A stretch of 64,000 nt of DNA from Micromonospora arida. Lineage in GTDB: Bacteria > Actinomycetota > Actinomycetes > Mycobacteriales > Micromonosporaceae. Position 1 is the first letter of the stretch, and each line of letters begins with the position of its first letter. The notes below the pieces were generated by a model. The model was not told the origin of the DNA. It did no database searches and worked only from the letters and a program-made list of their open reading frames with translations. The position numbers and the translations under genes were made by a program. Of the stretch, positions 25,263 through 32,622 are shown in pieces. The stretch lies in NCBI RefSeq assembly GCF_003857035.1, contig NZ_QGSY01000177.1, forward strand, positions 17,791 to 81,790. The letters are read 5' to 3'.

Positions 25263-25619
25263 TCACCCGACAGTGGTCCTCCCGTCACCGTCGCGGAACA
25301 CCGCACGACTGAGATAGTGCCGGGACCGCCGATCGAAGCGCCCGAGCAGATCACGGGCGGCAGGCGGGACGACGGAGGTCGACGGATCGCCGCCGGTGAA
25401 CGCCGACACCGCCGCGAAGTCCGTAAAAGTCATGGCGGTGAGGAATTCGCTGCCCTCGGCGGGGTCCAACTCCTGCGAAGAGCGACGTAGTACCCGAAGT
25501 TCCCGAAGCCCGTCCACGCCCCGGGCGAGGATCGAGGGCGCGATGTCCTGTGTCAACAACCGCTCGTAGGCGTCGGTGTGAGCGGGCTCGGTCCATCCGC
25601 TCCACAGTCGAAGAATCAT
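25263..25619 (-). CDS. Antibiotic biosynthesis monooxygenase-like (ABM/dabb-fold) protein
   Basis: The 118-residue protein looks like a single ferredoxin-like ABM fold: MILRLWSGWTEPAHTDAYERLL, a central LRVLRRS strand and FLTAMTFTDFAAVSAF. ABM proteins oxidise aromatic compounds or act as small stress enzymes; the catalytic residues vary, so activity cannot be assigned. It is divergent from a MarR regulator, and its ATG lies inside an 18-bp palindrome, with no ribosome-binding site upstream. This suggests a leaderless transcript and tight MarR repression. Confidence 0.7.
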   Translation of the reverse strand: MILRLWSGWTEPAHTDAYERLLTQDIAPSILARGVDGLRELRVLRRSSQELDPAEGSEFLTAMTFTDFAAVSAFTGGDPSTSVVPPAARDLLGRFDRRSRHYLSRAVFRDGDGRTTVG

Positions 25620-25635
25620 GACAGCATGCTGTCAT
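25618..25635. promoter_or_regulatory. Perfect 18-bp palindrome, probable MarR operator
   Basis: ATGACAGCATGCTGTCAT is a perfect palindrome between the divergent monooxygenase and MarR genes. It overlaps the first two bases of the monooxygenase start codon. Extra TGTC half-sites occur at about 25649 and 25670. Confidence 0.75.
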
Positions 25636-25661
25636 TGGAGTAGTAGGCTGTCAACTTTTGG

Positions 25662-25667
25662 TACGGT
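25662..25667 (+). promoter_or_regulatory. -10 box of a leaderless MarR transcript
   Basis: TACGGT (TANNNT type) ends 7 nt before the MarR ATG, the spacing expected if transcription starts at the ATG itself. No ribosome-binding site is present. Confidence 0.45.
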
Positions 25668-25674
25668 GCTGTCG

Positions 25675-26127
25675 ATGACGGAACGGAAGCGGGACCGGGT
25701 CGACGCGTACCGGCTGTTGATGGCGGACGTGTACGAACTGGCGGGCGAGTCTCGGCGCTCAAGCGAGGAGCTCGCCCGCGAACAGGGGCAAACTGCCGCG
25801 CGGTGGCACGTGATGAGCGTGCTCTCCGACGGCTCCCGCACCGTCGCGAGCGCGGCGCGCAGACTTGGCCTGGCTCGACAGAGCGTGCAGCGAGTGGTCG
25901 ACGACCTGGCCCGTGCCGGAATGGTGGAGTTGCACGACAACCCCGATCACCGCCGCGCGCCACTCGTGACACTCACGGACGCGGGCCGAAACACGCTCAC
26001 CGGCCTACTGGAACGCTCGGACGCTGACCGCGGGGAGGCCGTGGACCGAGCCGGCCTGAGCCTCAGCGATCTTGAGGCTGCTCGCGCGACCCTCCGCAGG
26101 TTGGTGGACGCCCTGCAACGCCGGTGA
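25675..26127 (+). CDS. MarR family transcriptional regulator
   Basis: The 150-residue protein has the MarR winged helix: recognition region TVASAARRLGLARQSVQRVVDDLARAGMVEL (cited in part, about 60-90) and wing DNPDHRRAPLVTLTDAG. The last 30 residues form the dimerisation helix. The ATG at 25675 is preferred; an in-frame ATG at 25618 would place translation through the operator. It most likely represses itself and the divergent monooxygenase-like gene, with a small aromatic ligand as inducer (family knowledge; the ligand here is unknown). Confidence 0.9.
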   Translation: MTERKRDRVDAYRLLMADVYELAGESRRSSEELAREQGQTAARWHVMSVLSDGSRTVASAARRLGLARQSVQRVVDDLARAGMVELHDNPDHRRAPLVTLTDAGRNTLTGLLERSDADRGEAVDRAGLSLSDLEAARATLRRLVDALQRR

Positions 26128-26164
26128 GCCCACCGCGACACCCGCCTCGATTGCTCCCCGGTCG

Positions 26165-26644
26165 TCAGTCGTCGGCGACGGCCACCGGCTCCGAGCCGAT
26201 GCAGCGCACCTTCAACTCGTACTCCCGGGCCGCCCCCTGGAACGTGACCTCGACGTCGTCGTCCGGGCCCCGGTCCACGTCGCGCACCCGGTAACCCTGC
26301 GCGGGCGCCCAGGAGACCAGGCGTACGCCGCCGACGCCGCACTCGGCGACGGCCGTGCCGCCGTCCGTGGCGAACCCCCGGCGAGCCCCGGAGTTGGCGC
26401 TCGGTGCAGAGCCCGGCGCGGCCGAGGCGGTGCCTGTGGTGCCCGGCACGGCCGAGGCGGTGCTCGTGGTGGGCGTCGGCTCCGGAGCGGCGAGCGCCCG
26501 TTCGATCTCGGCCTCGCTGCGCACCCCGCCCGGAGTGCCGGTGAGGCTCTCACCCACCAACCGGATCGCGCCCAGGCCGATCACTGTGGCGATGGCGGCG
26601 GTGACCACCCAACCGGTGGCGACGAGGATCGAACGACGGCCCAT
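26165..26644 (-). CDS. Hypothetical membrane-anchored protein
   Basis: The 159-residue protein has one N-terminal membrane helix (about 5-28, ILVATGWVVTAAIATVIGLGAI), a Thr/Ala/Pro-rich linker (about 55-90), and a small external domain. That domain has two cysteines (ECGVGG and VRCIGS) that may pair, and a VEVTFQGAAREYELKV strand pair. No family is recognised. The start at 26644 (MGRRS) gives a normal N-in anchor. It is divergent from the two-component system at 26742, so it could be a sensor or target for it; that is position only. Confidence 0.6.
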   Translation of the reverse strand: MGRRSILVATGWVVTAAIATVIGLGAIRLVGESLTGTPGGVRSEAEIERALAAPEPTPTTSTASAVPGTTGTASAAPGSAPSANSGARRGFATDGGTAVAECGVGGVRLVSWAPAQGYRVRDVDRGPDDDVEVTFQGAAREYELKVRCIGSEPVAVADD

Positions 26645-26728
26645 CCCCTGACTATCCCCGATCCGTCCTTGTCGTTTGCACATCCGAACGCTAAGGCGTG
26701 GTTAACGTGCGCTGCCGGCCGCAGCCGC

Positions 26729-26734
26729 TAGCCT
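26729..26734 (+). promoter_or_regulatory. -10 box of a leaderless response-regulator transcript
   Basis: TAGCCT lies 7 nt before the GTG start, and no ribosome-binding site is present, which fits leaderless initiation. Confidence 0.45.
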
Positions 26735-26741
26735 GCCTGCT

Positions 26742-27437
26742 GTGGCCCGCCTGTTGCTCATCGAGGACGACCTGACGATCCGTACCCCGCTGATCCGGGC
26801 CCTGCGCGAACGCGGCCACGCGGTGGCGGCGGCCTCGACCGCGATGGCCGGGCTCCGCGACGCGCTGGAGGACCGACCCGACCTCGTCGTGCTCGACCTG
26901 GGCCTGCCCGACCTGGACGGCCGCGAGCTGCTGCGGATGCTGCGCGCGGTCAGCGCGGTGCCCGTCATCGTGGCCACCGCGCGTGACGACGAGACCGAGA
27001 TCGTCCAGGTGCTCGACGCGGGCGCCGACGACTACGTGGTCAAACCTTTCACCGCGGCGCAGCTCGACGCCCGCGTCCGGGCGGTGCTGCGGCGGGGCCC
27101 CTCCGGCGCCGACGGGCAGGTCCCGGCGCTGGTTGTCGGTGGGCTCCGCGTCGACCCCCGGGCGCGGCAGGTGACCCTGGACGGTGTCGCGGTCGAGCTG
27201 ACGCCCCGTGAGTTCGACCTGCTGCATCACCTCGCCGGCCGACCGGGCCAGGTGGTCACCAAACGTGAGCTGCTCACGGAGGTGTGGCAGATCCCGTACG
27301 GCGGTGCCGACAAGACTGTCGACGTGCACCTGTCCTGGTTGCGTCGCAAGTTGGGGGAGAACGCCCAACAGCCTCGCTACCTGCACACCGTGCGTGGTGT
27401 CGGGGTGCGTCTCGAAGCCCCGGCGGCGCAGCCGTGA
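26742..27437 (+). CDS. OmpR-family response regulator
   Basis: The 231-residue protein has a receiver domain (1-115) with acidic pair EDD (8-10), phosphoacceptor Asp in LVVLDLGLPDLDG (about 51) and KPF lysine (about 102). A winged-helix DNA-binding domain (about 130-225) contains LTPREFDLLHHLA and TVDVHLSWLRRKLGE. The GTG start lies directly behind a -10 box. The stop overlaps the kinase start (GTGA). It is the cytoplasmic output of the pair with the following kinase; target genes are not evident. Confidence 0.95.
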   Translation: MARLLLIEDDLTIRTPLIRALRERGHAVAAASTAMAGLRDALEDRPDLVVLDLGLPDLDGRELLRMLRAVSAVPVIVATARDDETEIVQVLDAGADDYVVKPFTAAQLDARVRAVLRRGPSGADGQVPALVVGGLRVDPRARQVTLDGVAVELTPREFDLLHHLAGRPGQVVTKRELLTEVWQIPYGGADKTVDVHLSWLRRKLGENAQQPRYLHTVRGVGVRLEAPAAQP

Positions 27438-28726
27438 GGGCGCGTCTCGCGCTGCTGGTCGCCGCGGTCAGCGTCCTCACCCTCATCGCGTTCCTGGTGC
27501 CGTTGGCGCTGCTGGTCCGCACCGTCGCCGAGGACCGGGCCACCGTTCGGGCCACCGCCGACGCGCAGAGCCTGGTGCCGGTGGTCGGCACCGCCGACGC
27601 GGCGACCATCCGCCTCACCGTCGAGCAACTCGCGGCGGAGTCCGGTCGACCGGTGAGCGTCTTCCTGCCCGACGGCACGGTGCTCGGCGCCCAGACACCG
27701 CGTACCCCCGCGGTGGCCCTCGCCGCGCGCGGACAGAGCCTCACCGGGGAGTCGGCGGCCGGTCGGGAGGTCGTCATCGCCGTGCAGGGCCGGGCGGACG
27801 GCACCGGGGTGATCCGGATCGCGGTGCCGCAGCACGAGCTGACCGCCGGGGTCACCCGGGCCTGGCTGGTGCTGGCGCTGCTCGGCGTGATCCTCGTGCT
27901 GATCGGGCTGCTGGTCGCCGACCGGCTGGCGCGCACCCTGGTCCGGCCGATCAGCGACCTCTCGGCCGTCTCACACCGGCTGGCCAACGCCGAGCTGGAC
28001 GCCCGGGTCACGCCGGCCGGCCCTCCCGAGCTGCGCGAGGTGGCCGGCGCGCTCAACCATCTCGCCACCCGGATCCAGGTGCTCCTGGTTCAGGAGCGCG
28101 AACAGGTCGCCGACCTGTCCCACCAGCTGCGGACGCCGCTGACCGCGTTGCGGCTGGAGGCGGAGTCGTTGCGTGACCCGGACGACGCCGCCCGGATCAC
28201 CGCCGCCGCCGATGGGCTCGAACGCGCGGTCACCGGGCTCATCCGGCAGGCCCGGTGGCGGCACGCACCGGCGCAACCGGCCGCCTCGGACGCGGCGGCG
28301 ATTGTCGCCGACCGGGTCGCGTTCTGGTCGGTGCTGGCCGAGGACACCGGTCGGGCCGTCACCCTCGACCTGACGCCCGGCCCTCTTCCCGTCGGTGTGG
28401 CCGCCGACAACCTGACGGCGGCCGTGGACGCCCTGCTCGGCAACGTCTTCGCGCACACCCCCGACGGGACGCCGTTCGCCGTCCGGCTCGCCCGTGCGGC
28501 GGGCGAGGCGGGTGAGGTGGTCCTCACGGTCGCCGACGAGGGCCCGGGCATGCCCGCCGGGGCGATCCGGCGGGGCGCCAGCGCGGCCGGGTCCACCGGT
28601 CTTGGCCTGGACATCGCCCGGCGCGCCGCGCAGGCCGCCGGCGGTCGACTGGAGTTGCGGGCCGGCCCGCAAGGCGGTGCGCAGGTGCTGCTCCGGCTCG
28701 GGCCTCCGAGGTCGCCGAACGCATAG
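27434..28726 (+). CDS. HAMP sensor histidine kinase
   Basis: The 430-residue protein has two membrane helices (about 4-27 and 143-165) enclosing a sensor domain of about 110 residues. A HAMP domain (about 167-218) is followed by the H-box LSHQLRTPLTALRLE (phosphoacceptor His near 231). The HATPase domain has N-box DNLTAAVDALLGNVFAH and G1 VADEGPGMP with a GLGLDIA G2 motif. The GTG start overlaps the response regulator stop by four bases; the long frame upstream is a shadow of that gene. The signal sensed is unknown. Confidence 0.94.
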   Translation: MRARLALLVAAVSVLTLIAFLVPLALLVRTVAEDRATVRATADAQSLVPVVGTADAATIRLTVEQLAAESGRPVSVFLPDGTVLGAQTPRTPAVALAARGQSLTGESAAGREVVIAVQGRADGTGVIRIAVPQHELTAGVTRAWLVLALLGVILVLIGLLVADRLARTLVRPISDLSAVSHRLANAELDARVTPAGPPELREVAGALNHLATRIQVLLVQEREQVADLSHQLRTPLTALRLEAESLRDPDDAARITAAADGLERAVTGLIRQARWRHAPAQPAASDAAAIVADRVAFWSVLAEDTGRAVTLDLTPGPLPVGVAADNLTAAVDALLGNVFAHTPDGTPFAVRLARAAGEAGEVVLTVADEGPGMPAGAIRRGASAAGSTGLGLDIARRAAQAAGGRLELRAGPQGGAQVLLRLGPPRSPNA

Positions 28727-28754
28727 CCGCTGCGGTGCCGGGTAGCTGCCAGTC

Positions 28755-29309
28755 ATGGCGCGGTATACGAAACCCGAGCTCAGAGAGCAGATCAAGGAAG
28801 AGGTCAAGGCTTCGGACAAGGGCGGCCGGCCGGGGCAGTGGTCGGCGCGCAAGTCGCAACTGGTCACTCAGGAGTACAAGAAGCGCGGCGGCGGATTCCT
28901 GGGCGAAAAGGACGAGCGGCAGAAGTCTCTCCAGCGCTGGGGCAACGAGAAATGGCAGACGAAGGAGGGCGACACCCGTGCGCGCAAGGGCGCCACGACG
29001 AGTCGCTACCTGCCCAAGAAGGCCTGGGAGGAGATGTCGGAGAACCAGAAGCGCGCGACCGACACGAAAAAGCGGGAAGCGTCCCGATCCGGCAAGCAGT
29101 ACGTCGCCAACACCGGGCCGGCCAAACGGGCGCGTCGGGACGCCACCACGGCCGGACGGATGACGGAGATGTCGGTCGCGGAGGCGGCCAAGCTGGTCCG
29201 TGGCCTCGACACCCGACAGCTCAAGACCGCGCTGCGTAACGAGCGCGCCAGCAAGGACCGCAAGACGCTCGTCCAGCGGCTGGAAGCGGAACTCAACCGG
29301 CGCGGCTGA
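28755..29309 (+). CDS. DUF5872 domain-containing basic protein
   Basis: The 184-residue, strongly Lys/Arg-rich protein carries the DUF5872 signature at the N-terminus: YTKPELREQIKEEVKASDKGG-PGQWSARKSQLV (cited in part), plus a WGNEKWQTKEG segment. A SAP-like C-terminal helix pair, LVRGLDTRQLKTALRNER, is visible. The domain occurs in bacteria and large DNA viruses; its function is unestablished, though the charge suggests nucleic-acid binding. It stands alone, 28 bp after the kinase gene. Its Lys content is unlike neighbouring Arg-rich proteins. Confidence 0.85.
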   Translation: MARYTKPELREQIKEEVKASDKGGRPGQWSARKSQLVTQEYKKRGGGFLGEKDERQKSLQRWGNEKWQTKEGDTRARKGATTSRYLPKKAWEEMSENQKRATDTKKREASRSGKQYVANTGPAKRARRDATTAGRMTEMSVAEAAKLVRGLDTRQLKTALRNERASKDRKTLVQRLEAELNRRG

Positions 29310-29421
29310 CCCGCCCCTCGACCGCCTTACTACTGCAACGGCAGTTGGTCCGGGGTAGCCGTGTTGTCGGCAGTGGCAGGTTCAGACTCCTGGTAGAAGT
29401 GCAGGGATTCCAGGGCGACCG

Positions 29422-30516
29422 TCAGCTGTTCGCGGTGATGACTGACCGTAGACGGCTGAGTGCCTCGGCGCGCACACCGGACAGGACCGGCTCGCCGGTC
29501 AGGTCGGCGGCCCGTACGGGAACCGAACGCGGCATGCGGGCCGTCTGCGCCCGGATGTCGTCGACCAGGGCCGGCCCCCAGGCGCCGCCGACGACGATCT
29601 CTTGCGGGTCGGCGAGCGCGATCACGGCGGCGACCACACCGCCGACCGCCTCGCCGACAGCTGCCCGGGTGCCGGCATCACTGGTGAGGAGTCGCTCGAC
29701 GTTGATCGCCGTGGAGTCGGGGCGGCGCAGACTCAGTTCAGTGAAGACCTCGATGAACGGTATGGCGCGGCCGCCCGGTCCCGCGGTGAGCAGGTGGGCG
29801 ATCTCGCCGACCAGGCCGGTGTGCCCGCGGCGGACTTCGCCGTCGCTGACGATCGCGCAGCCGAGCCCCTCACCCAGGAACAGGTAGCAGAAGTCGTCGC
29901 CGGTTCCGCTTTCCGCCCGCGCTGCCCAGTTGACGTCGTTGTCCACGACGACGGTCCCGGCGACGTGCGGCGCGAGGATGGCGACGGGGTCGAGGTCGCC
30001 CACCAGGAACGGCGAGTCGGGCAGCTGCACCAGCCGGCCGGTGGCGCGATCCACCGGGTCGGCTGCGCTGACCACGGCCAAGCGGACCGGCTGTCCGCAG
30101 GCAGCCAGGACTTCGCCGGCCGCGGCCTGCAACGCCTCGGCGGCCTGGCTCGGGCGGGTGGGACGGTCGATCGGCCGGACCGCGTGCGCCACGGTGTTGC
30201 CGTAAATGTCCAGGCGTTCCGCCACGACGCCCTCGGGGGCGATGACGACGGCCAGGGCCACACCGACGTCGGGAGCCAGCGCGTAGTACGAGCCGACCCT
30301 GCCGCGCCCGCGGCCACCCGGGGTGCGTTCCCCGGTGTCGGTGACCAGGCCGCGCTCGGCGAGGCGGCGCACGCTCTCACCCGCGGTCGGCTTGGAGATG
30401 CCGATCTCGGTGGCCAGCTCGGCCCGGGTCAGCCGGCGGTGCTGCATCAACGCGCGGAGCACGTGCTCGTCGGTGAGCGACCGGATGAGCTCCTGAGACG
30501 GCATGGCGGGATCCAT
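29422..30516 (-). CDS. ROK family transcriptional repressor
   Basis: The 364-residue protein has an N-terminal winged helix (about 10-75) with RRLTRAELATEIGISKPTAGESVRRL (cited in part). The ROK sugar-kinase-like domain follows: VVDNDVNWAARAE and a GLGCAIVSDGEVRRGHTGLVGEI region corresponding to the ROK signature. The usual zinc-binding CxCGxxGC cluster is missing (HLLTAGPGGRAIPFIE at that place), so metal binding may be lost. It is divergent from the DUF1479 gene; two TTCTAGTCAG arms in the shared 87-bp gap are the likely operator. A -10-like TAGAAT at 30523-30528 lies 6 nt before the ATG, suggesting leaderless translation. Confidence 0.9.
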   Translation of the reverse strand: MDPAMPSQELIRSLTDEHVLRALMQHRRLTRAELATEIGISKPTAGESVRRLAERGLVTDTGERTPGGRGRGRVGSYYALAPDVGVALAVVIAPEGVVAERLDIYGNTVAHAVRPIDRPTRPSQAAEALQAAAGEVLAACGQPVRLAVVSAADPVDRATGRLVQLPDSPFLVGDLDPVAILAPHVAGTVVVDNDVNWAARAESGTGDDFCYLFLGEGLGCAIVSDGEVRRGHTGLVGEIAHLLTAGPGGRAIPFIEVFTELSLRRPDSTAINVERLLTSDAGTRAAVGEAVGGVVAAVIALADPQEIVVGGAWGPALVDDIRAQTARMPRSVPVRAADLTGEPVLSGVRAEALSRLRSVITANS

Positions 30517-30523
30517 GCCGACA

Positions 30524-30594
30524 TTCTAGTCAGGGCTGTTGCCTAGATAGGTTTCAGCCCGGTAGGTTCTTCCAGTAACGAGAGCTGACTAGAA
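30524..30594. promoter_or_regulatory. Paired inverted boxes between ROK and DUF1479 genes
   Basis: TTCTAGTCAG (30524-30533) and its exact complement CTGACTAGAA (30585-30594) are 61 bp apart centre to centre. One overlaps the ROK -10 box, the other the AAGGAG ribosome-binding site of the DUF1479 gene. Paired distant boxes suit a looping repressor. Confidence 0.6.
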
Positions 30595-30603
30595 GGAGTT
30601 GCC

Positions 30604-31878
30604 GTGTCGACCGCCACTGCCCTGCCGCACTGGGAAGAAACCCCGACTGATCTCAAAGGCGCCACCCGCGAGATCAAAGCCGCGCTGCGCGCCCAGATCG
30701 AAGCCTCCGGGCGTACGGTCGATGAGGTTTTCGCCGTCGTCGAGCAGCGCGTCCAAGCCGCGGTCGACGACATCAACGCCGCCCGCCGTCGTGGCGAGAG
30801 CGTGTGGCCGGTCATCGACTACGCCGACATCGCCAACGGCACCGTCACCGCCGAGCAGGTGGACTTGCTGCGCCGCCGCGGCTGCCTGATCGTGCGCGGG
30901 CACTTCGACCGTGACCAGGCCCTGCGGTGGGATCAGGACATCGTCGACTACGTCGAGGGCAACCACTTCTTCGAGAACTACCGCGGTCCCGCCGACGACT
31001 TCTTCGGCAGCGTCGGCTCCAAGCCTGAGATCTACCCGATCTACTGGTCACCCGCACAGATGCAGGCCCGCCAGAGCGACCGGATGGCGAACGTCCAAGC
31101 CTTCCTCAACAGCCAGTGGAAGCACGAGTCCGACGGCGTGCAGTGGTTCGACCCCAACCGCGACTCGCTCTACCCCGACCGGATTCGCCGCCGCCCCGAG
31201 GGCGCCGACTCGGCCGGCCTGGGCACCCACCTCGACCCCGGCACCCTCGACCTGTGGATGACCCAGGCCTACCAGAAGGCGTTCCGGCGCCTGTTCGACG
31301 GCAGCGTCGAGCAGTACGACCCGTGGGACGCCGCCCACCGCACCGACGGCCCGCAGTACCCCGGCTCCACCATGTGCTCCGCGTTCCGCACCTTCCAGGG
31401 CTGGACCGCACTCTCCGACATGGCCCACGACCAGGGGGTCCTGCACACCGTGCCGATCCCCGAGGCCATGGCCTACCTCATGCTTCGCCCGCTGCTGTCC
31501 GACGTCCCCGACGACGACATGTGCGGCGTCACCGTCAACCAGGTCTTCCCGGCCGGCCACAAGTGGCACACCCCGCTGATGGAGGCACTGGTTGGCATCC
31601 CTGACGTTCAGGCCGGCGACTCCGTCTGGTGGCACGCCGACATGATCCACAGCGTTGCCCCCGTCGAGGCCCAGAAGGGCTGGGGCAACGTCATGTACAT
31701 CCCCGCCGCGCCCTGGTGTCCCCGCAACGAGCGATACGCCGCCAGCGTCCGCGAGGCGTTCCTCAGCGGCTCGAGCCCGTCGGACTTCCCCGCCGAAGAC
31801 TACGAACGCGCCTGGCCCAACCGCTTTCAGCCCGAAGACCTCAACGAAACCGGCCGCCGCGGCCTCGGCCTCGCGTAA
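30604..31878 (+). CDS. DUF1479 family (YbiU-like) putative Fe(II)/2-oxoglutarate oxygenase
   Basis: The 424-residue protein matches the DUF1479/YbiU family in length and sequence. The metal triad of the double-stranded beta-helix fold can be read as H-x-D in THLDPGT (about 208-214) and a distal His in WWHADMIHSVAP (about 345-356). The GTG start has AAGGAG 6 nt upstream. These proteins resemble 2-oxoglutarate-dependent dioxygenases, but substrates are not established. The divergent ROK repressor suggests control by a sugar or sugar derivative. Confidence 0.88.
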   Translation: MSTATALPHWEETPTDLKGATREIKAALRAQIEASGRTVDEVFAVVEQRVQAAVDDINAARRRGESVWPVIDYADIANGTVTAEQVDLLRRRGCLIVRGHFDRDQALRWDQDIVDYVEGNHFFENYRGPADDFFGSVGSKPEIYPIYWSPAQMQARQSDRMANVQAFLNSQWKHESDGVQWFDPNRDSLYPDRIRRRPEGADSAGLGTHLDPGTLDLWMTQAYQKAFRRLFDGSVEQYDPWDAAHRTDGPQYPGSTMCSAFRTFQGWTALSDMAHDQGVLHTVPIPEAMAYLMLRPLLSDVPDDDMCGVTVNQVFPAGHKWHTPLMEALVGIPDVQAGDSVWWHADMIHSVAPVEAQKGWGNVMYIPAAPWCPRNERYAASVREAFLSGSSPSDFPAEDYERAWPNRFQPEDLNETGRRGLGLA

Positions 31879-31996
31879 GACCCCAGCTCCACAACCCCGT
31901 TGCAGTGTTAACCCGCCCTTAGGGTCCGGACAGCGCGGTGCTATCCACATCTGGCCGATCCTCGGAGTCAACAACCGAGGAAAGGTGGACACCACG

Positions 31997-32518
31997 ATGA
32001 AGCGCACCAATCTGCTTCTGGCGTCGGTCGGCGGGTCGGCGGTGCTGGCGGTGGCCGGGGTCGCGCTCGGCGTCAGCGCCGCGAACGACTCGCGGACCGG
32101 CGGCACGGCACTCGCCGCGGCAACCGTCGCGCCGACGGCCACCGACGCGCCGGTAGTCACGGGTTCGCCGTCGGCCGGCACCCCATCGGGTACGCCGTCG
32201 AGCGGGACGCCGTCCGGTACGCCGTCGACCGGCAGCGCGCCCGCGGGCAGCGCCGTCGACGAGAAGCGCGCCGGTGAGATCGCGCTTGCCAAGGCCGGTG
32301 GTGGTCAGATCGTCGAGGTCGAGGCCGAGCAGGAGAACGGCCGACCGGTGTGGAGCGTCGAGATCGTCGCTGGCGACACCGAGCACGAGGTGGACGTCGA
32401 CCGGGACAACGGCTCGGTGGTCAAGTCCGAGCAGGAGCCGGTCGACGACGACGACGACAACGACGACGACGACGACAGCGACGACGCTGACGACGACGAC
32501 AACAACGACGACGACTGA
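31997..32518 (+). CDS. PepSY domain protein with poly-Asp tail
   Basis: The 173-residue protein has a signal or anchor segment (about 5-28), a Ser/Gly/Thr/Pro repeat linker (about 50-85), one PepSY domain (about 88-145: AGEIALAKAGGGQIVEVEAE and VWSVEIVAGDTEHEVDVD), and a C-terminal tail of about 28 residues that is almost all Asp with some Asn, Ser and Glu. The ATG at 31997 has AAAGGTGG 8 nt upstream. PepSY domains often inhibit or chaperone extracellular peptidases; the tail may bind calcium or cations. The (GAC)n tract encoding it is a replication-slippage site. Confidence 0.85.
   Translation: MKRTNLLLASVGGSAVLAVAGVALGVSAANDSRTGGTALAAATVAPTATDAPVVTGSPSAGTPSGTPSSGTPSGTPSTGSAPAGSAVDEKRAGEIALAKAGGGQIVEVEAEQENGRPVWSVEIVAGDTEHEVDVDRDNGSVVKSEQEPVDDDDDNDDDDDSDDADDDDNNDDD
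32444..32517 (+). repeat. Imperfect (GAC)n trinucleotide tract
   Basis: About 25 consecutive codons are GAC, interrupted by AAC, AGC and GCT, encoding the acidic tail of the PepSY protein. Confidence 0.8.
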
Positions 32519-32526
32519 CCGCGGTC

Positions 32527-32563
32527 GCCGCTCACCCCCGGAGCTTTCATGGGGGTGAGCGGC
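32527..32563. terminator. Terminator hairpin after the PepSY gene
   Basis: Perfect 13-bp arms GCCGCTCACCCCC and GGGGGTGAGCGGC with an 11-nt loop lie 8 bp after the PepSY stop, between convergent genes. Confidence 0.8.
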
Positions 32564-32574
32564 GGCGCGCTGTG

Positions 32575-32619
32575 ACGCGGTGGTCGGACTGTCCCTCGTG
32601 GGCGGACCGACCACCGCGT
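32575..32619. terminator. Second terminator hairpin, facing the ABC transporter gene
   Basis: Arms ACGCGGTGGTCGG and CCGACCACCGCGT (13 bp, perfect) enclose 19 nt just past the ABC transporter stop. Two tandem hairpins thus separate the convergent genes. Confidence 0.75.
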
Positions 32620-32622
32620 GCG

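Noticed and set aside
29377..29392. CAGGTTCAGACTCCTG, resembling a tRNA T-arm.
   Set aside because: No acceptor, D or anticodon stems can be built around it.
32444..32517. A short tandem repeat considered as a CRISPR or VNTR array.
   Set aside because: It is a triplet repeat inside a coding frame with no spacers.
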